A stretch of 64,000 bases of DNA, from NCBI RefSeq assembly GCF_037126465.1, contig NC_088209.1:12098052-12162051 (forward strand), in the 5' to 3' direction. This document shows, piece by piece, positions 14,001 to 23,600 of this stretch. Made by a program: the position numbers and the translations under genes. This DNA comes from Ornithodoros turicata. Lineage: Eukaryota; Arthropoda; Arachnida; Ixodida; Argasidae. The notes under the pieces were generated by a model. That model was not told the origin of the DNA. It saw only the letters and a program-made list of their open reading frames with translations, and ran no database searches. Positions within the stretch are counted from its first letter, which is position 1, and every line of letters begins with the position of its first letter.

Positions 14001-16090
14001 AGCAGCATCTACGGTATTTTTTACGTCAGCTAAAAAGCGACAATCCTGCATGGAAACATTTGTCCTAAAGCGCCTTCCAAAAACCACGTGGAGGAACGCA
14101 ACTCTCATATATCCGTTCTAGAGGGAAAAAGTGGAGGACGAAATGTGTCGAATAGTGGGTATATAGTGGCGCCACCGCAGTCGTATAGCAATGAAGAAAG
14201 CAAAATATGACAGCAGCAGCTACGGCATTTTTTACGCCACCTGAAAAGCGACAGTCCTGCATGGAAACATTTGTCCTAAGCGCCTTCCAAAAACCACGTG
14301 GAAGAACGCAACTCTCTATATGCGTTCTAGAGGGAAAAAGAGGAGGACGAATTGTGTCGAATAGTGGGTATACAGTGGCGCCACCGCAGGCGTGTAGCAA
14401 TGAAGAAAGCAAAATATGACAGCATCAACTACGGTATTTTTACGTCGCCTGAAAAGCGACAGTCCTGGATGGAAACATTTGTCCTAAGCGCCTTCCAAAA
14501 ACCACGTGGAAGAACGCAACTCTCTATATCCGTTCTAGAGGGAAAAAGAGGAGGACGAAATGTGTCGAATAGTGGGTATATAGTGGCGCCACCGCAGGCG
14601 TGTAGCAATGAAGAAAGCAAAATATGACAGCAGCAGCTACGGTATTTTTTACGCCACCTGAAAAGCGACAGTCCTGCATGGAAACATTTGTCCTAAGCGC
14701 CTTCCAAAAACCACGTGGAAGAACGCAGCTCTCATATATTCGTTCTAGAGGGAAAAAGTGGAGGACGAAATGTGTCGAATAGTGGGTATACGGTGGCGCC
14801 ACCGCAGGCGTGTAGCAATGAAGAAAGCAAAATATGACAGCAGCATCTACGGTATTTTTTACGTCAGCTAAAAAGCGACAATCCTGCATGGAAACATTTG
14901 TCCTAAAGCGCCTTCCAAAAACCACGTGGAAGAACGCAACTCTCATATATCCGTTCTAGAGGGAAAAAGTGGAGGACGAAATGTGTCGAATAGTGGGTAT
15001 ACGGTGGCGCATCCGCAGGCGTGTAGCAATGGAGAAAGCAAAATATGACAGCAGCAGCTACGGTATTTTTTACGTCACCTGAAAAGCGACAGTCCTGCAT
15101 GTAAACATTTGTCCTACGCGCTTTCCAAAAACCACGTGGAAGAACGCAGCTCTCATATATCCGTTCTAGAGGGAAAAAGTGGAGGACGAAATGTGTCGAA
15201 TAGTGGGTATATAGTGGCGCCACCGCAGGCGTGTAGCAATGAAGAAAGCAAAATATGACAGCATCATCTACGGTATTTTTTACGTCAGCTAAAAAGCGAC
15301 AATCCTGCATGGAAACATTTGTCCTAAGCGCCTTCCAAAAACCACGTGGAAGAACGCAACTCTCATATATCCGTTCTAGAGGGAAAAAGTGGAGGACGAA
15401 ATGTGTCCAATAGTGGGTATACAGTGGCGCCACCGCAGGCGTGTAGCAATGAAGAAAGCAAAATATGACAGCATCATCTACAGTATTTTTTACGTCAGCT
15501 AAAAAGCGGCAATCCTGCATGGAAACATTTGTCCTAAGCGCCTTCCAAAAACCACGTGGAAGAACGCAACTCTCATATATCCGTTCTAGAGGGAAAAAGT
15601 GGAGGACGAAATGTGTCGAATAGTGGGTATACAGTGGCGCCACCGCAGGCGTGTAGCAATGAAGAAAGCAAAATATGACAGCATCATCTACGGTATTTTT
15701 TACGTCAGCTAAAAAGCGACAATCCTGCATGGAAACATTTGTCCTAAGCGCCTTCCAAAAACCACGTGGAAGAACGCAGCTCTCATATATCCGTTCTAGA
15801 GGGAAAAAGTGGAGGACGAAATGTGTCGAATAGTGGGTATATAGTGGCGCCACCGCAGGCGTGTAGCAATGAAGAAAGCAAAATATGACAGCATCATCTG
15901 CGGTATTTTTTACGTCAGCTAAAAAGCGACAATCCTGCATGGAAACATTTGTCCTAAGCGCCTTCCAAAAACCACGTGGAAGAACGCAACTCTCTATATC
16001 CGTTCTAGAGGGAAAAAGAGGAGGACGAAATGTGTCGAATAGTGGGTATATAGTGGCGCCACCGCAGGAGTGTAGCAATGAAGAAAGCAA
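5044..16090. repeat. Higher-order repeat, alternating 2,727- and 2,308-bp blocks (5,035-bp super-period)
   Basis: The same variant string occurs at 5,827, 8,554, 10,862 and 13,589, that is at spacings of 2,727 (13 monomers), 2,308 (11 monomers) and 2,727 bp. Likewise 7,085 pairs with 12,120, 7,771 with 12,806, and 9,489 with 14,524, all 5,035 bp apart. At the right end the second super-unit has gained one extra monomer: the open antisense frame at 14,903-16,090 is 210 bp longer than its partner at 9,868-10,845. A 24-monomer super-unit built from a 13-mer plus an 11-mer explains the pattern. Confidence 0.88.
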
Positions 16091-16493
16091 AATATGACAG
16101 CAGCAGCTACGGTATTTTTTACGCCACCTGAAAAGCGACAGTCCTGCATGGAGACATTTGTCCTAAGCGCCTTCCAAAAACCACGTGGAAGAACGCAACT
16201 CTCTATATCCGTTCTAGAGGGAAAAAGAGGAGGACGAAATGTGTCGAATAGTGGGTATACAGTGGCGCCACCGCAGGCGTGTAGCAATGAAGAAAGCAAA
16301 ATATGGCAGCATCATCTACGGTATTTTTACGTCGCCTGAAAAGCGACAGTCCTGCATGGAAACATTTGTCCTAAGCGCCTTCCAAAGACCATGTGGAAGG
16401 ACTCAACTCTCACATCTCCGTTCTAGAGGGAAAAAGTAGAGGACGAAATGTGTCGAATAGTGGGTATATAGTGGCGCCACCGCAGGCGTGTAG

Positions 16494-16570
16494 CACTGAT
16501 CTCGATTGTAAAAGGCTGGATCGCGGATAGGGAGCGCGAGCGTGAAGAAACCGGCCGCCATCTTACTGTA
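16494..16570 (+). repeat. Left terminal inverted repeat of the satellite-inserted transposon
   Basis: Imperfect inverted match to 20,578-20,660. It includes GCCGCCATCTT at 16,554-16,564, the reverse complement of AAGATGGCGGC, which is the YY1 (Drosophila Pho) consensus. Confidence 0.85.
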
Positions 16571-16594
16571 CCCACAACAGCCGCTGCAGCGATC

Positions 16595-16663
16595 ATGGCA
16601 ACTTCTTGCAATTACGGTCGTACCAACCGTACTGGCAAGGTTACAGGGCCTAAATTTATACAG
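16595..16663 (+). pseudogene. THAP-like first exon of the inserted transposon
   Basis: An ATG at 16,595 opens a 23-codon frame reading MATSCNYGRTNRTGKVTGPK then FIQ, followed at once by a good splice donor (CAG|GTGAGT). The pattern Cys, three or four residues, then TNR-TGK, resembles the N-terminus of THAP DNA-binding domains (C2CH zinc module), where a second Cys is expected at the position here occupied by Arg in YGRTN. A TGC/TGT to CGT change would explain its loss, so the domain is probably inactive. The position just inside the left terminal repeat fits the 5' end of a P-like transposase. No convincing downstream exon in frame was found; an acceptor/donor-bounded segment at 17,232-17,293 is out of frame with it. 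Confidence 0.5.
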
Positions 16664-17544
16664 GTGAGTCACTCTTCATCAATGAATAAATAGGCGTCCA
16701 TTCTGTATATTTAGTTGACCATTATGAAGTGTTTTTTTGCCCAAAACGAGCACTGGATGCAGGTTGCTTGATCGCTCTTCCGACGTTCAATCGAGCACAT
16801 TTGCATTTTACCCGGCGGCAAATACAATTTGAGTGCATAATATACTTGAAAGAACACGTTACACTACACAGGTAGTGTTGTCATCAATATATGTGCAAGC
16901 ACTCTAGCGCTTTTTTGCATGCATTGCTAGCATGGTACACGGTGTTCTCTGCGGAAGCAAGTGCCACATTCATTTCTTTGAATTACCTTCGCGCACAAGT
17001 TCGGTATTACGTCGTAATGAGACCACGATTGTCACCTTTTTTCGTGTATTGGTATTGTTTTGTGCCTTGGTTTGATTTGTGACAAAGAATCCTACGTAAC
17101 AGTGGTGTGGCGCGACTTGAATAACGCCTTTGTGTCTGAGCTGTATCGTCAGCTTGTTACGATAGTAATAACTTGTAGCGTGTCGTGCTATTTGTAGCAG
17201 TTTTTAAGGCAAAAGTGGTCTCTCAATACAGGTTTCGTCATGAGGGCTACCCAGTGAATAATCTGTGCAGTGTGATACGGCTGGGTGTACAGGTAAGTAT
17301 CACGTTCCTCATCCACTGGTTTCTACTTTACAGGAAGGAACAACCTCAGTGCACGCACTGTGGTTAGCCTCTCTCACTTTTGCATATTTTCTTACATGTT
17401 CACATCAGAAACACACCTTTAGGCTCCTTCACCCAGCAATATAATAATTAGAGATTATAATTCTTTTTAGAATAGTTTTTAATCTTTTTAATTTTTAGAA
17501 GATACAGGGATTGTAAACCATGTTTTAAACTGATGTTTTAACAT

Positions 17545-17672
17545 TTGTCCAATGCATTTATTAAACACCATATACTCATTTTTAACTGGTTGCACCCGAA
17601 CCAATGTTCTGATGTATTATTTCCTTTGTTGTCGATGCACCATAAAAATTGGAATAATAATCATCAATGCAG
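17545..17672 (+). mobile_element. Possible non-LTR retrotransposon 3' end fragment
   Basis: The segment ends GATGCACCATAAAAATTGGA then AATAATCATCA, closely resembling the tail of the 56,398-56,700 retrotransposon fragment (GTGCACCATAAAAACCTGAA then ATCATC repeats). A short repeat of AATGCA flanks it. No coding part remains. Confidence 0.4.
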
Positions 17673-18229
17673 GTTACTTCACAGCTGCCTCGACATACTC
17701 AAGAAATGGATGCAGAACCTGCGTAATGCCCACAAACTTTGACTACCACAGCACCTCCAGAAAGTAAAGGCATATGTGTCACATGGGATTTTTAAAGGCA
17801 TTCACAGTATATAATACCTTGTATGAACTGTTGTAGATCTAAGCAGCCTCTACGGTACACTCTCAGAAATTAAAACTTGTCAGAGAACTGTGATAATTGT
17901 TTCAGTTAATAAGCATGCACATATACGCTATAAGAAGAAAATTTATTGAGAATGCACTTCTCTGGCTACTCATGTTGTTTACATCTACTGTTGATCACAT
18001 TCATTTATCACATATTATATTCTTATATATTATTATTATATTATCACATATTCGATCACATTAAATTTAAAATTTAGCATATATGAGAAAATATCAGGAG
18101 GGAAGTTGCTATTCATTGCTCATTCCAACCTAAAATTGAGAGAGCGTACCTGACCATTGTCATTCCTAAAATATATATTGCCATTGTAGCAAGGTCACAA
18201 AACAATAAATGTAGTCTTTTGCGACCTCC

Positions 18230-18372
18230 CTGCACGTTCATTGTATCCTGCAACGCATAAGTGCAAGAAATAAATCTTGAACTTGAATAAACTTGATGTT
18301 GTATAAACTTGACATAAAATGTTGAATAATATAATGAATGATATAAAATATTGAATAAACTTGAACTCATAT
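18230..18372 (+). repeat. A/T-rich degenerate repeat, ACTTGAATAAACTTGA-type
   Basis: Several diverged copies of TTGAATAAACTTGA follow a segment with AATAAA. It looks like the simple-sequence tail of a non-LTR retrotransposon on the plus strand. It abuts the left end of the Penelope-like inverted structure. Confidence 0.45.
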
Positions 18373-18524
18373 ATTCTGCATAATGTAAAAACCCCAAGAC
18401 TAGGGAACACGAAGGGACAGACACAGCACGAAGTCTCAAACACAGCTGAAAATTTTACTTCACAAAACAAGAAATATATACAAACAGAAGGGAAGGGAAC
18501 ACTATTTGAGAACAAAATAGGAGG

Positions 18525-19154
18525 TCATTTCGGGGGAACCAGCAGTTTGTTCAAGGCCGTACCGAGGATTACCGAAGGTTTGCTGACACAGTTTCCACAA
18601 GAAGTTATGAAAAGGGTCTCTCTCAAAAGTCTTCTGTGGGGGTCCACTTCGGATGCCTTTACAATTGTTTCATCCCATAGAGGGAAGCAATCTGAGCATT
18701 CTTCCAAATGTTTTGCAATTTCAGAGTTTGAAGCTTTATTTTTTGCTTTTAAAGAATGCTCTCTCAAACGATCATTTAAGCAACGTTTTGTCTGGCCAAT
18801 ATAACAGAAACCACAAGCTAAGGGGATCTGGTAAACAACGTTTGAAGAACAGGGGACAAATTTATTCCAGTGATTCTTGCAAAAAACTTCAGGTTTGGCG
18901 AAAGGCGTGAGGCGGTCAAGACGGAAGTTGTTCCTGAAAACGATGTTGATTTGAAACTTCTTCGCAACGGCTAACAAGTTGTGAGACACTTTGTGAAAGA
19001 AGGGTAAAACCACCCGTTTGGGGACAGAGGGCTTAGTTTCAGGTGAACCAGGAAACAAGGTGTTTAACAAAACATCTAAAGCACCAAGTAACATGTGATG
19101 GGGGTAACAAGCATCATTCAAACGGAGAAGCTGACTTTCCACAGAGGGGACTCT
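18525..19154 (-). pseudogene. Penelope-like polyprotein C-terminus, GIY-YIG endonuclease (5'-truncated)
   Basis: About 209 codons on the minus strand ending in a stop at 18,525; the frame runs open past 19,154 only because the inverted arm happens to be open, so that part is not element sequence. The first part (containing FFHKVSHNLLAVAKKF) matches the linker that follows the reverse transcriptase in Penelope-like elements. From about 18,839 downward comes the GIY-YIG nuclease: VVYQIPLACGFCYIGQTKRC, then LNDRLREH and a SEIAKHLEECSDC segment with conserved His/Cys. In the family this domain nicks the target for reverse transcription. The reverse transcriptase is absent, so the copy is dead. 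Confidence 0.82.
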
Positions 19155-19363
19155 CAAACTCTGAAATTGCAAAACATTTGGAAGAATGCTCAGATTGCTT
19201 CCCTCTATGGGATGAAACAATTGTAAAGGCATCCGAAGTGGACCCTCACAGAAGACTTTTGAGAGAGACCCTTTTCATAACTTCTTGTGGAAACTGTGTC
19301 AGCAAACCTTCAGTAATCCCCGGTCCGGCCTTGAACAAACTGCTCGTTCCCCCGAAATGACCT
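19155..19363 (+). pseudogene. Inverted second copy of the Penelope-like C-terminus
   Basis: Plus-strand frame encoding the last ~68 residues of the same endonuclease end (SEIAKHLEECSDCFPLWDET onward to ...LLVPPK and stop). It is the protein-coding part of the right 353-bp arm. It differs from the minus-strand copy by a few residues (VIPGPALNK against VILGTALNK). Confidence 0.8.
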
Positions 19364-19507
19364 CCTATTTTGTTCTCAAATAGTGTTCCCTTCCCTTCTG
19401 TTTGTATATATTTCTTGTTTTGTGAAGTAAAATTTTCAGCTGTGTTTGAGACTTCGTGCTGTGTCTGTCCCTTCGTGTTCCCTAGTCTTGGGGTTTTTAC
19501 ATTATGC

Positions 19508-20577
19508 ATCATCTTCACCAGCTCGCTTGCTTCCTAGCCATTTTTTCATTGTCGTATATTCTCTTTACTCATCATCAGTGATCTTCATTACCAAAGCATA
19601 TCGTGTTAGACTTTTTTGTTTGCGTTTCACAGACAGGGTACACGAGAGCCAAAATGACAAAATCACAACTGTTTCAAGCTCCAAATAGTCCTGTTGCAAT
19701 TTGAAGACCATACGTGGAGCTGCATTTTTTGGAACGTGCTCCACATAACAAGCATGACAAAGTCAGCACTGGATAGCAGGACCCCGTCCCCAAGCAGCTT
19801 TTCTCACACTGCAGTTGTATTCAACAAAAGCTAGCATGTGAGTGCTGGAGAAGGACATTGAGTTTGGCACAACCGCGCCTGCAAATAATCAGAACAAAGG
19901 AAGAAGCAAACAAACATAGAAGGGCTGTACTTCAAAAAGGGATAAGTCCTGTGTCTCAAGGAGGTGTTACCACTTTCTAAGTAACTTAATTGATTAACAT
20001 CACTACCTGATTAACTGTCCTAACGAGTGTGATCTAATTGCGTGAAGTAATTATTTGGGCTGCTTCGGTGTGTCCATATTTGCGAGGCAAAGCACCGCTG
20101 TCGTTTACTAAAAGACTCTAAGGCGATGCTTGATATAAATCATACTAAACGCATACACGGCTAAAACAATGGCTGTGATTCTACAGAACGATCTCTTTCT
20201 GCCATGCGAGTATATCTTTTCCCGGACCTCTCTTTATGGAACAATTTTTGTCCAGAACGCAGTACGGGATATTATATACATGGTTGTTGTTAACCTCAAG
20301 TCGTTTCTTATTGAAATATTGGCTGGGAAACGTGCTGTAGTACAATCCCCAGCGCTGCACTGCAGTGACGGTTTAGTTTCGGAATGCAAAACATAACGTA
20401 ATTAAGATTCGAACGGCAGGACACCTGTGAAACACTGTTAGGATACATCAGTATACTGGCACCTTACAAAATTGTGTGATGACAAACAACGATCAATGCT
20501 TGCAGCGCAATAAAGACTCACAATCTCTGTTGCCTCCCATTGTTTTCTATGGGCGCAAACAGCACTTTAGGGCCCAC
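19508..20577. other. Transposon interior without recognisable coding content
   Basis: About 1.07 kb between the Penelope-like insert and the right terminal repeat. Only short open frames (75-82 codons) with no recognisable motif. It probably represents decayed internal sequence of the P-like element. Confidence 0.5.
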
Positions 20578-20660
20578 CAACATGGCGGCCCGAAGGCACG
20601 CCTCTCCCCCACGAGCCCCTCTCCCATGCGCGATCCAGCCTTTATACATAGAGATCAGTG
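20578..20660 (-). repeat. Right terminal inverted repeat of the satellite-inserted transposon
   Basis: Read on the minus strand it starts CACTGATCTCTATGTATAAA, continues GGCTGGATCGCGCATGGGAG and reaches GCCGCCATGTT at 20,589-20,579. Nearly the same sequence forms the left end of the element at 59,833. Confidence 0.88.
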
Positions 20661-23600
20661 GCGTGTAGCGATGAAGAAAGCAAAATATGACAGCAGCATC
20701 TACGGTATTTTTTACGTCAGCTAAAAAGCGACAATCCTGCATGGAAACATTTGTCCTAAAGCGCCTTCCAAAAACCACGTGGAAGAACGCAACTCTCATA
20801 TATCCGTTCTAGAGGGAAAAAGTGGAGGACGAAATGTGTCGAATAGTGGGTATACAGTGGCGCCACCGCAGGCGTGTAGCAATGAAGAAAGCAAAATATG
20901 ACAGCATCATCTACGGTATTTTTTACGTCAGCTAAAAAGCGACAATCCTGCATGGAAACATTTGTCCTAAAGCGCCTTCCAAAAACCACGTGGAAGAACG
21001 CAACTCTCATATATCCGTTCTAGAGGGAAAAAGTGGAGGACGAAATGTGTCGAATAGTGGGTATACGGTGGCGCATCCGCAGGCGTGTAGCAATGGAGAA
21101 AGCAAAATATGACAGCAGCAGCTACGGTATTTTTTACGTCACCTGAAAAGCGACAGTCCTGCATGTAAACATTTGTCCTACGCGCTTTCCAAAAACCACG
21201 TGGAAGAACGCAGCTCTCATATATCCGTTCTAGAGGGAAAAAGTGGAGGACGAAATGTGTCGAATAGTGGGTATATAGTGGCGCCACCGCAGGCGTGTAG
21301 CAATGAAGAAAGCAAAATATGACAGCAGCATCTACGGTATTTTTTACGTCAGCTAAAAAGCGACAATCCTGCATGGAAACATTTGTCCTAAAGCGCCTTC
21401 CAAAAACCACGTGGAAGAACGCAACTCTCATATATCCGTTCTAGAGGGAAAAAGTGGAGGACGAAATGTGTCGAATAGTGGGTATACAGTGGCGCCACCG
21501 CAGGCGTGTAGCAATGAAGAAAGCAAAATATGACAGCATCATCTACGGTATTTTTTACGTCAGCTAAAAAGCGACAATCCTGCATGGAAACATTTGTCCT
21601 AAAGCGCCTTCCAAAAACCACGTGGAAGAACGCAACTCTCATATATCCGTTCTAGAGGGAAAAAGTGGAGGACGAAATGTGTCGAATAGTGGGTATACGG
21701 TGGCGCATCCGCAGGCGTGTAGCAATGGAGAAAGCAAAATATGACAGCAGCAGCTACGGTATTTTTTACGTCACCTGAAAAGCGACAGTCCTGCATGTAA
21801 ACATTTGTCCTACGCGCTTTCCAAAAACCACGTGGAAGAACGCAGCTCTCATATATCCGTTCTAGAGGGAAAAAGTGGAGGACGAAATGTGTCGAATAGT
21901 GGGTATATAGTGGCGCCACCGCAGGCGTGTAGCAATGAAGAAAGCAAAATATGACAGCAGCAGCTACGGTATTTTTTACGCCACCTGAAGAGCGACAGTC
22001 CTGCATGGAAACATTTGTCCTAAGCGCCTTCCAAAAACCACGTGGAAGAACGCAACTCTCTATATCCGTTCTAGAGGGAAAAAGAGGAGGACGAAATGTG
22101 TCGAATAGTGGGTATATAGTGGCGCCACCGCAGGCGTGTAGCAATGAAGAAAGCAAAATATGACAGCAGCAGCTACGGTATTTTTTACGCCACCTGAAAA
22201 GCGACAGTCCTGCATGGAGACATTTGTCCTAAGCGCCTTCCAAAAACCACGTGGAAGAACGCAACTCTCTATATCCGTTCTAGAGGGAAAAAGAGGAGGA
22301 CGAAATGTGTCGATAGTGGGTATACAGTGGCGCCACCGCAGGCGTGTAGCAATGAAGGAAGCAAAATATGGCAGCATCATCTACGGTATTTTTACGTCGC
22401 CTGAAAAGCGACAGTCCTGCATGGAAACATTTGTCCTAAGCGCCTTCCAAAGACCATGTGGAAGAACGCAACTCTCACATCTCCGTTCTAGAGGGAAAAA
22501 GTAGAGGACGAAATGTGTCGAATAATGGGTATATAGTGGCGCCACCGCAGGCGTGTAGCGATGAAGAAAGCAAAATATGACAGCAGCAGCTACGGCATTT
22601 TTTACGCCACCTGAAAAGCGACAGTCCTGCATGGAAACATTTGTCCTAAGCGCCTTCCAAAAACCACGTGGAAGAACGCAACTCTCTATATCCGTTCTAG
22701 AGGGAAAAAGAGGAGGACGAAATGTGTCGAATAGTGGGTATATAGTGGCGCCACCGCAGGCGTGTAGCAATGAAGAAAGCAAAATATGACAGCAGCATCT
22801 ACGGTATTTTTTACGTCAGCTAAAAAGCGACAATCCTGCATGGAAACATTTGTCCTAAGCGCCTTCCAAAAACCACGTGGAAGAACGCAGCTCTCATATA
22901 TCCGTTCTAGAGGGAAAAAGTGGAGGACGAAATGTGTCGAATAGTGGGTATATAGTGGCGCCACCGCAGGCGTGTAGCAATGAAGAAAGCAAAATATGAC
23001 AGCATCATCTACGGTATTTTTTACGTCAGCTAAAAAGCGACAATCCTGCATGGAAACATTTGTCCTAAGCGCCTTCCAAAAACCACGTGGAAGAACGCAA
23101 CTCTCTATATCCGTTCTAGAGGGAAAAAGAGGAGGACGAAATGTGTCGAATAGTGGGTATATAGTGGCGCCACCGCAGGAGTGTAGCAATGAAGAAAGCA
23201 AAATATGACAGCAGCAGCTACGGTATTTTTTACGCCACCTGAAAAGCGACAGTCCTGCATGGACACATTTGTCCTAAGCGCCTTCCAAAAACCACGTGGA
23301 AGAACGCAACTCTCTATATCCGTTCTAGAGGGAAAAAGAGGAGGACGAAATGTGTCGAATAGTGGGTATACAGTGGCGCCACCGCAGGCGTGTAGCAATG
23401 AAGAAAGCAAAATATGGCAGCATCATCTACGGTATTTTTACGTCGCCTGAAAAGCGACAGTCCTGCATGGAAACATTTGTCCTAAGCGCCTTCCAAAGAC
23501 CATGTGGAAGAACGCAACTCTCACATCTCCGTTCTAGAGGGAAAAAGTAGAGGACGAAATGTGTCGAATAGTGGGTATATAGTGGCGCCACCGCAGGCGT

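Larger units (their letters stand above)
1..16493. repeat. Satellite array, left block (~210-bp monomer, about 78 copies)
   Basis: Head-to-tail tandem repeat. The landmark TTTGTCCTAAGCGCC recurs at 1, 210, 421, 631, 841, 1051, 1261 and 1470 and onward, so monomers are 209-211 bp. Fixed marks inside each monomer are a palindrome GTGGCGCCAC, an E-box-like CCACGTGG inside the dyad CTTCCA-N9-TGGAAG, and TCTAGA. Monomers fall into subtypes by short variants, for example GTCAGCTAAAAAGCGACAAT against GTCACCTGAAAAGCGACAGT or GTCGCCTGAAAAGCGACAGT, and AAGCGCC against AAAGCGCC. The array runs off the left edge and stops only where a transposon is inserted; it resumes in phase at 20,661. I do not recognise it as a named satellite. 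Confidence 0.98.
18378..19507 (-). mobile_element. Penelope-like element fragment with inverted terminal copy
   Basis: The left arm (18,378-18,730) and right arm (19,155-19,507) are inverted copies, both 353 bp, starting GCATAATGTAAAAACCCCAA. Between them lies 424 bp of single-copy sequence that continues the minus-strand reading frame. The main copy is therefore 5'-truncated at about 19,154, and a second copy of its 3' end is joined head-to-head. Inverted partial copies joined to a 5'-truncated element are well known for Penelope-like retroelements. The arms differ at a few bases (for example near 18,556-18,570), so the structure is not brand new. It sits wholly inside the P-like transposon. 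Confidence 0.85.
16494..20660 (+). mobile_element. DNA transposon inserted in satellite, TIRs and 8-bp TSD (P-element-like)
   Basis: Left end begins CACTGATCTCGATTGTAAAA; the right end is its inverted counterpart (...TTTATACATAGAGATCAGTG). Similarity continues inward through GGCTGGATCGCG to a GCCGCCAT motif about 60-80 bp from each end. The flanks carry an 8-bp duplication GCGTGTAG (16,486-16,493 and 20,661-20,668). Removing the element plus one duplicate restores an uninterrupted satellite monomer. An 8-bp duplication fits P, hAT or Merlin families; the THAP-like exon at the left end favours P. No transposase catalytic core is visible, so this copy looks non-autonomous or decayed. It hosts a nested Penelope-like fragment at 18,378-19,507. 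Confidence 0.9.

Noticed and set aside
47..16439. Dozens of 60-395-codon open frames on both strands within the satellite
   Set aside because: They recur with the monomer period, overlap on both strands and end at monomer length changes. They are best explained as periodic open frames of a satellite, not genes.
17232..17293. Possible second exon of the THAP-like transposase
   Set aside because: Bounded by CAG and GTAAGT, but joining it to the first exon (16,595-16,663) gives an immediate stop, and its other frame does not resemble a THAP domain.
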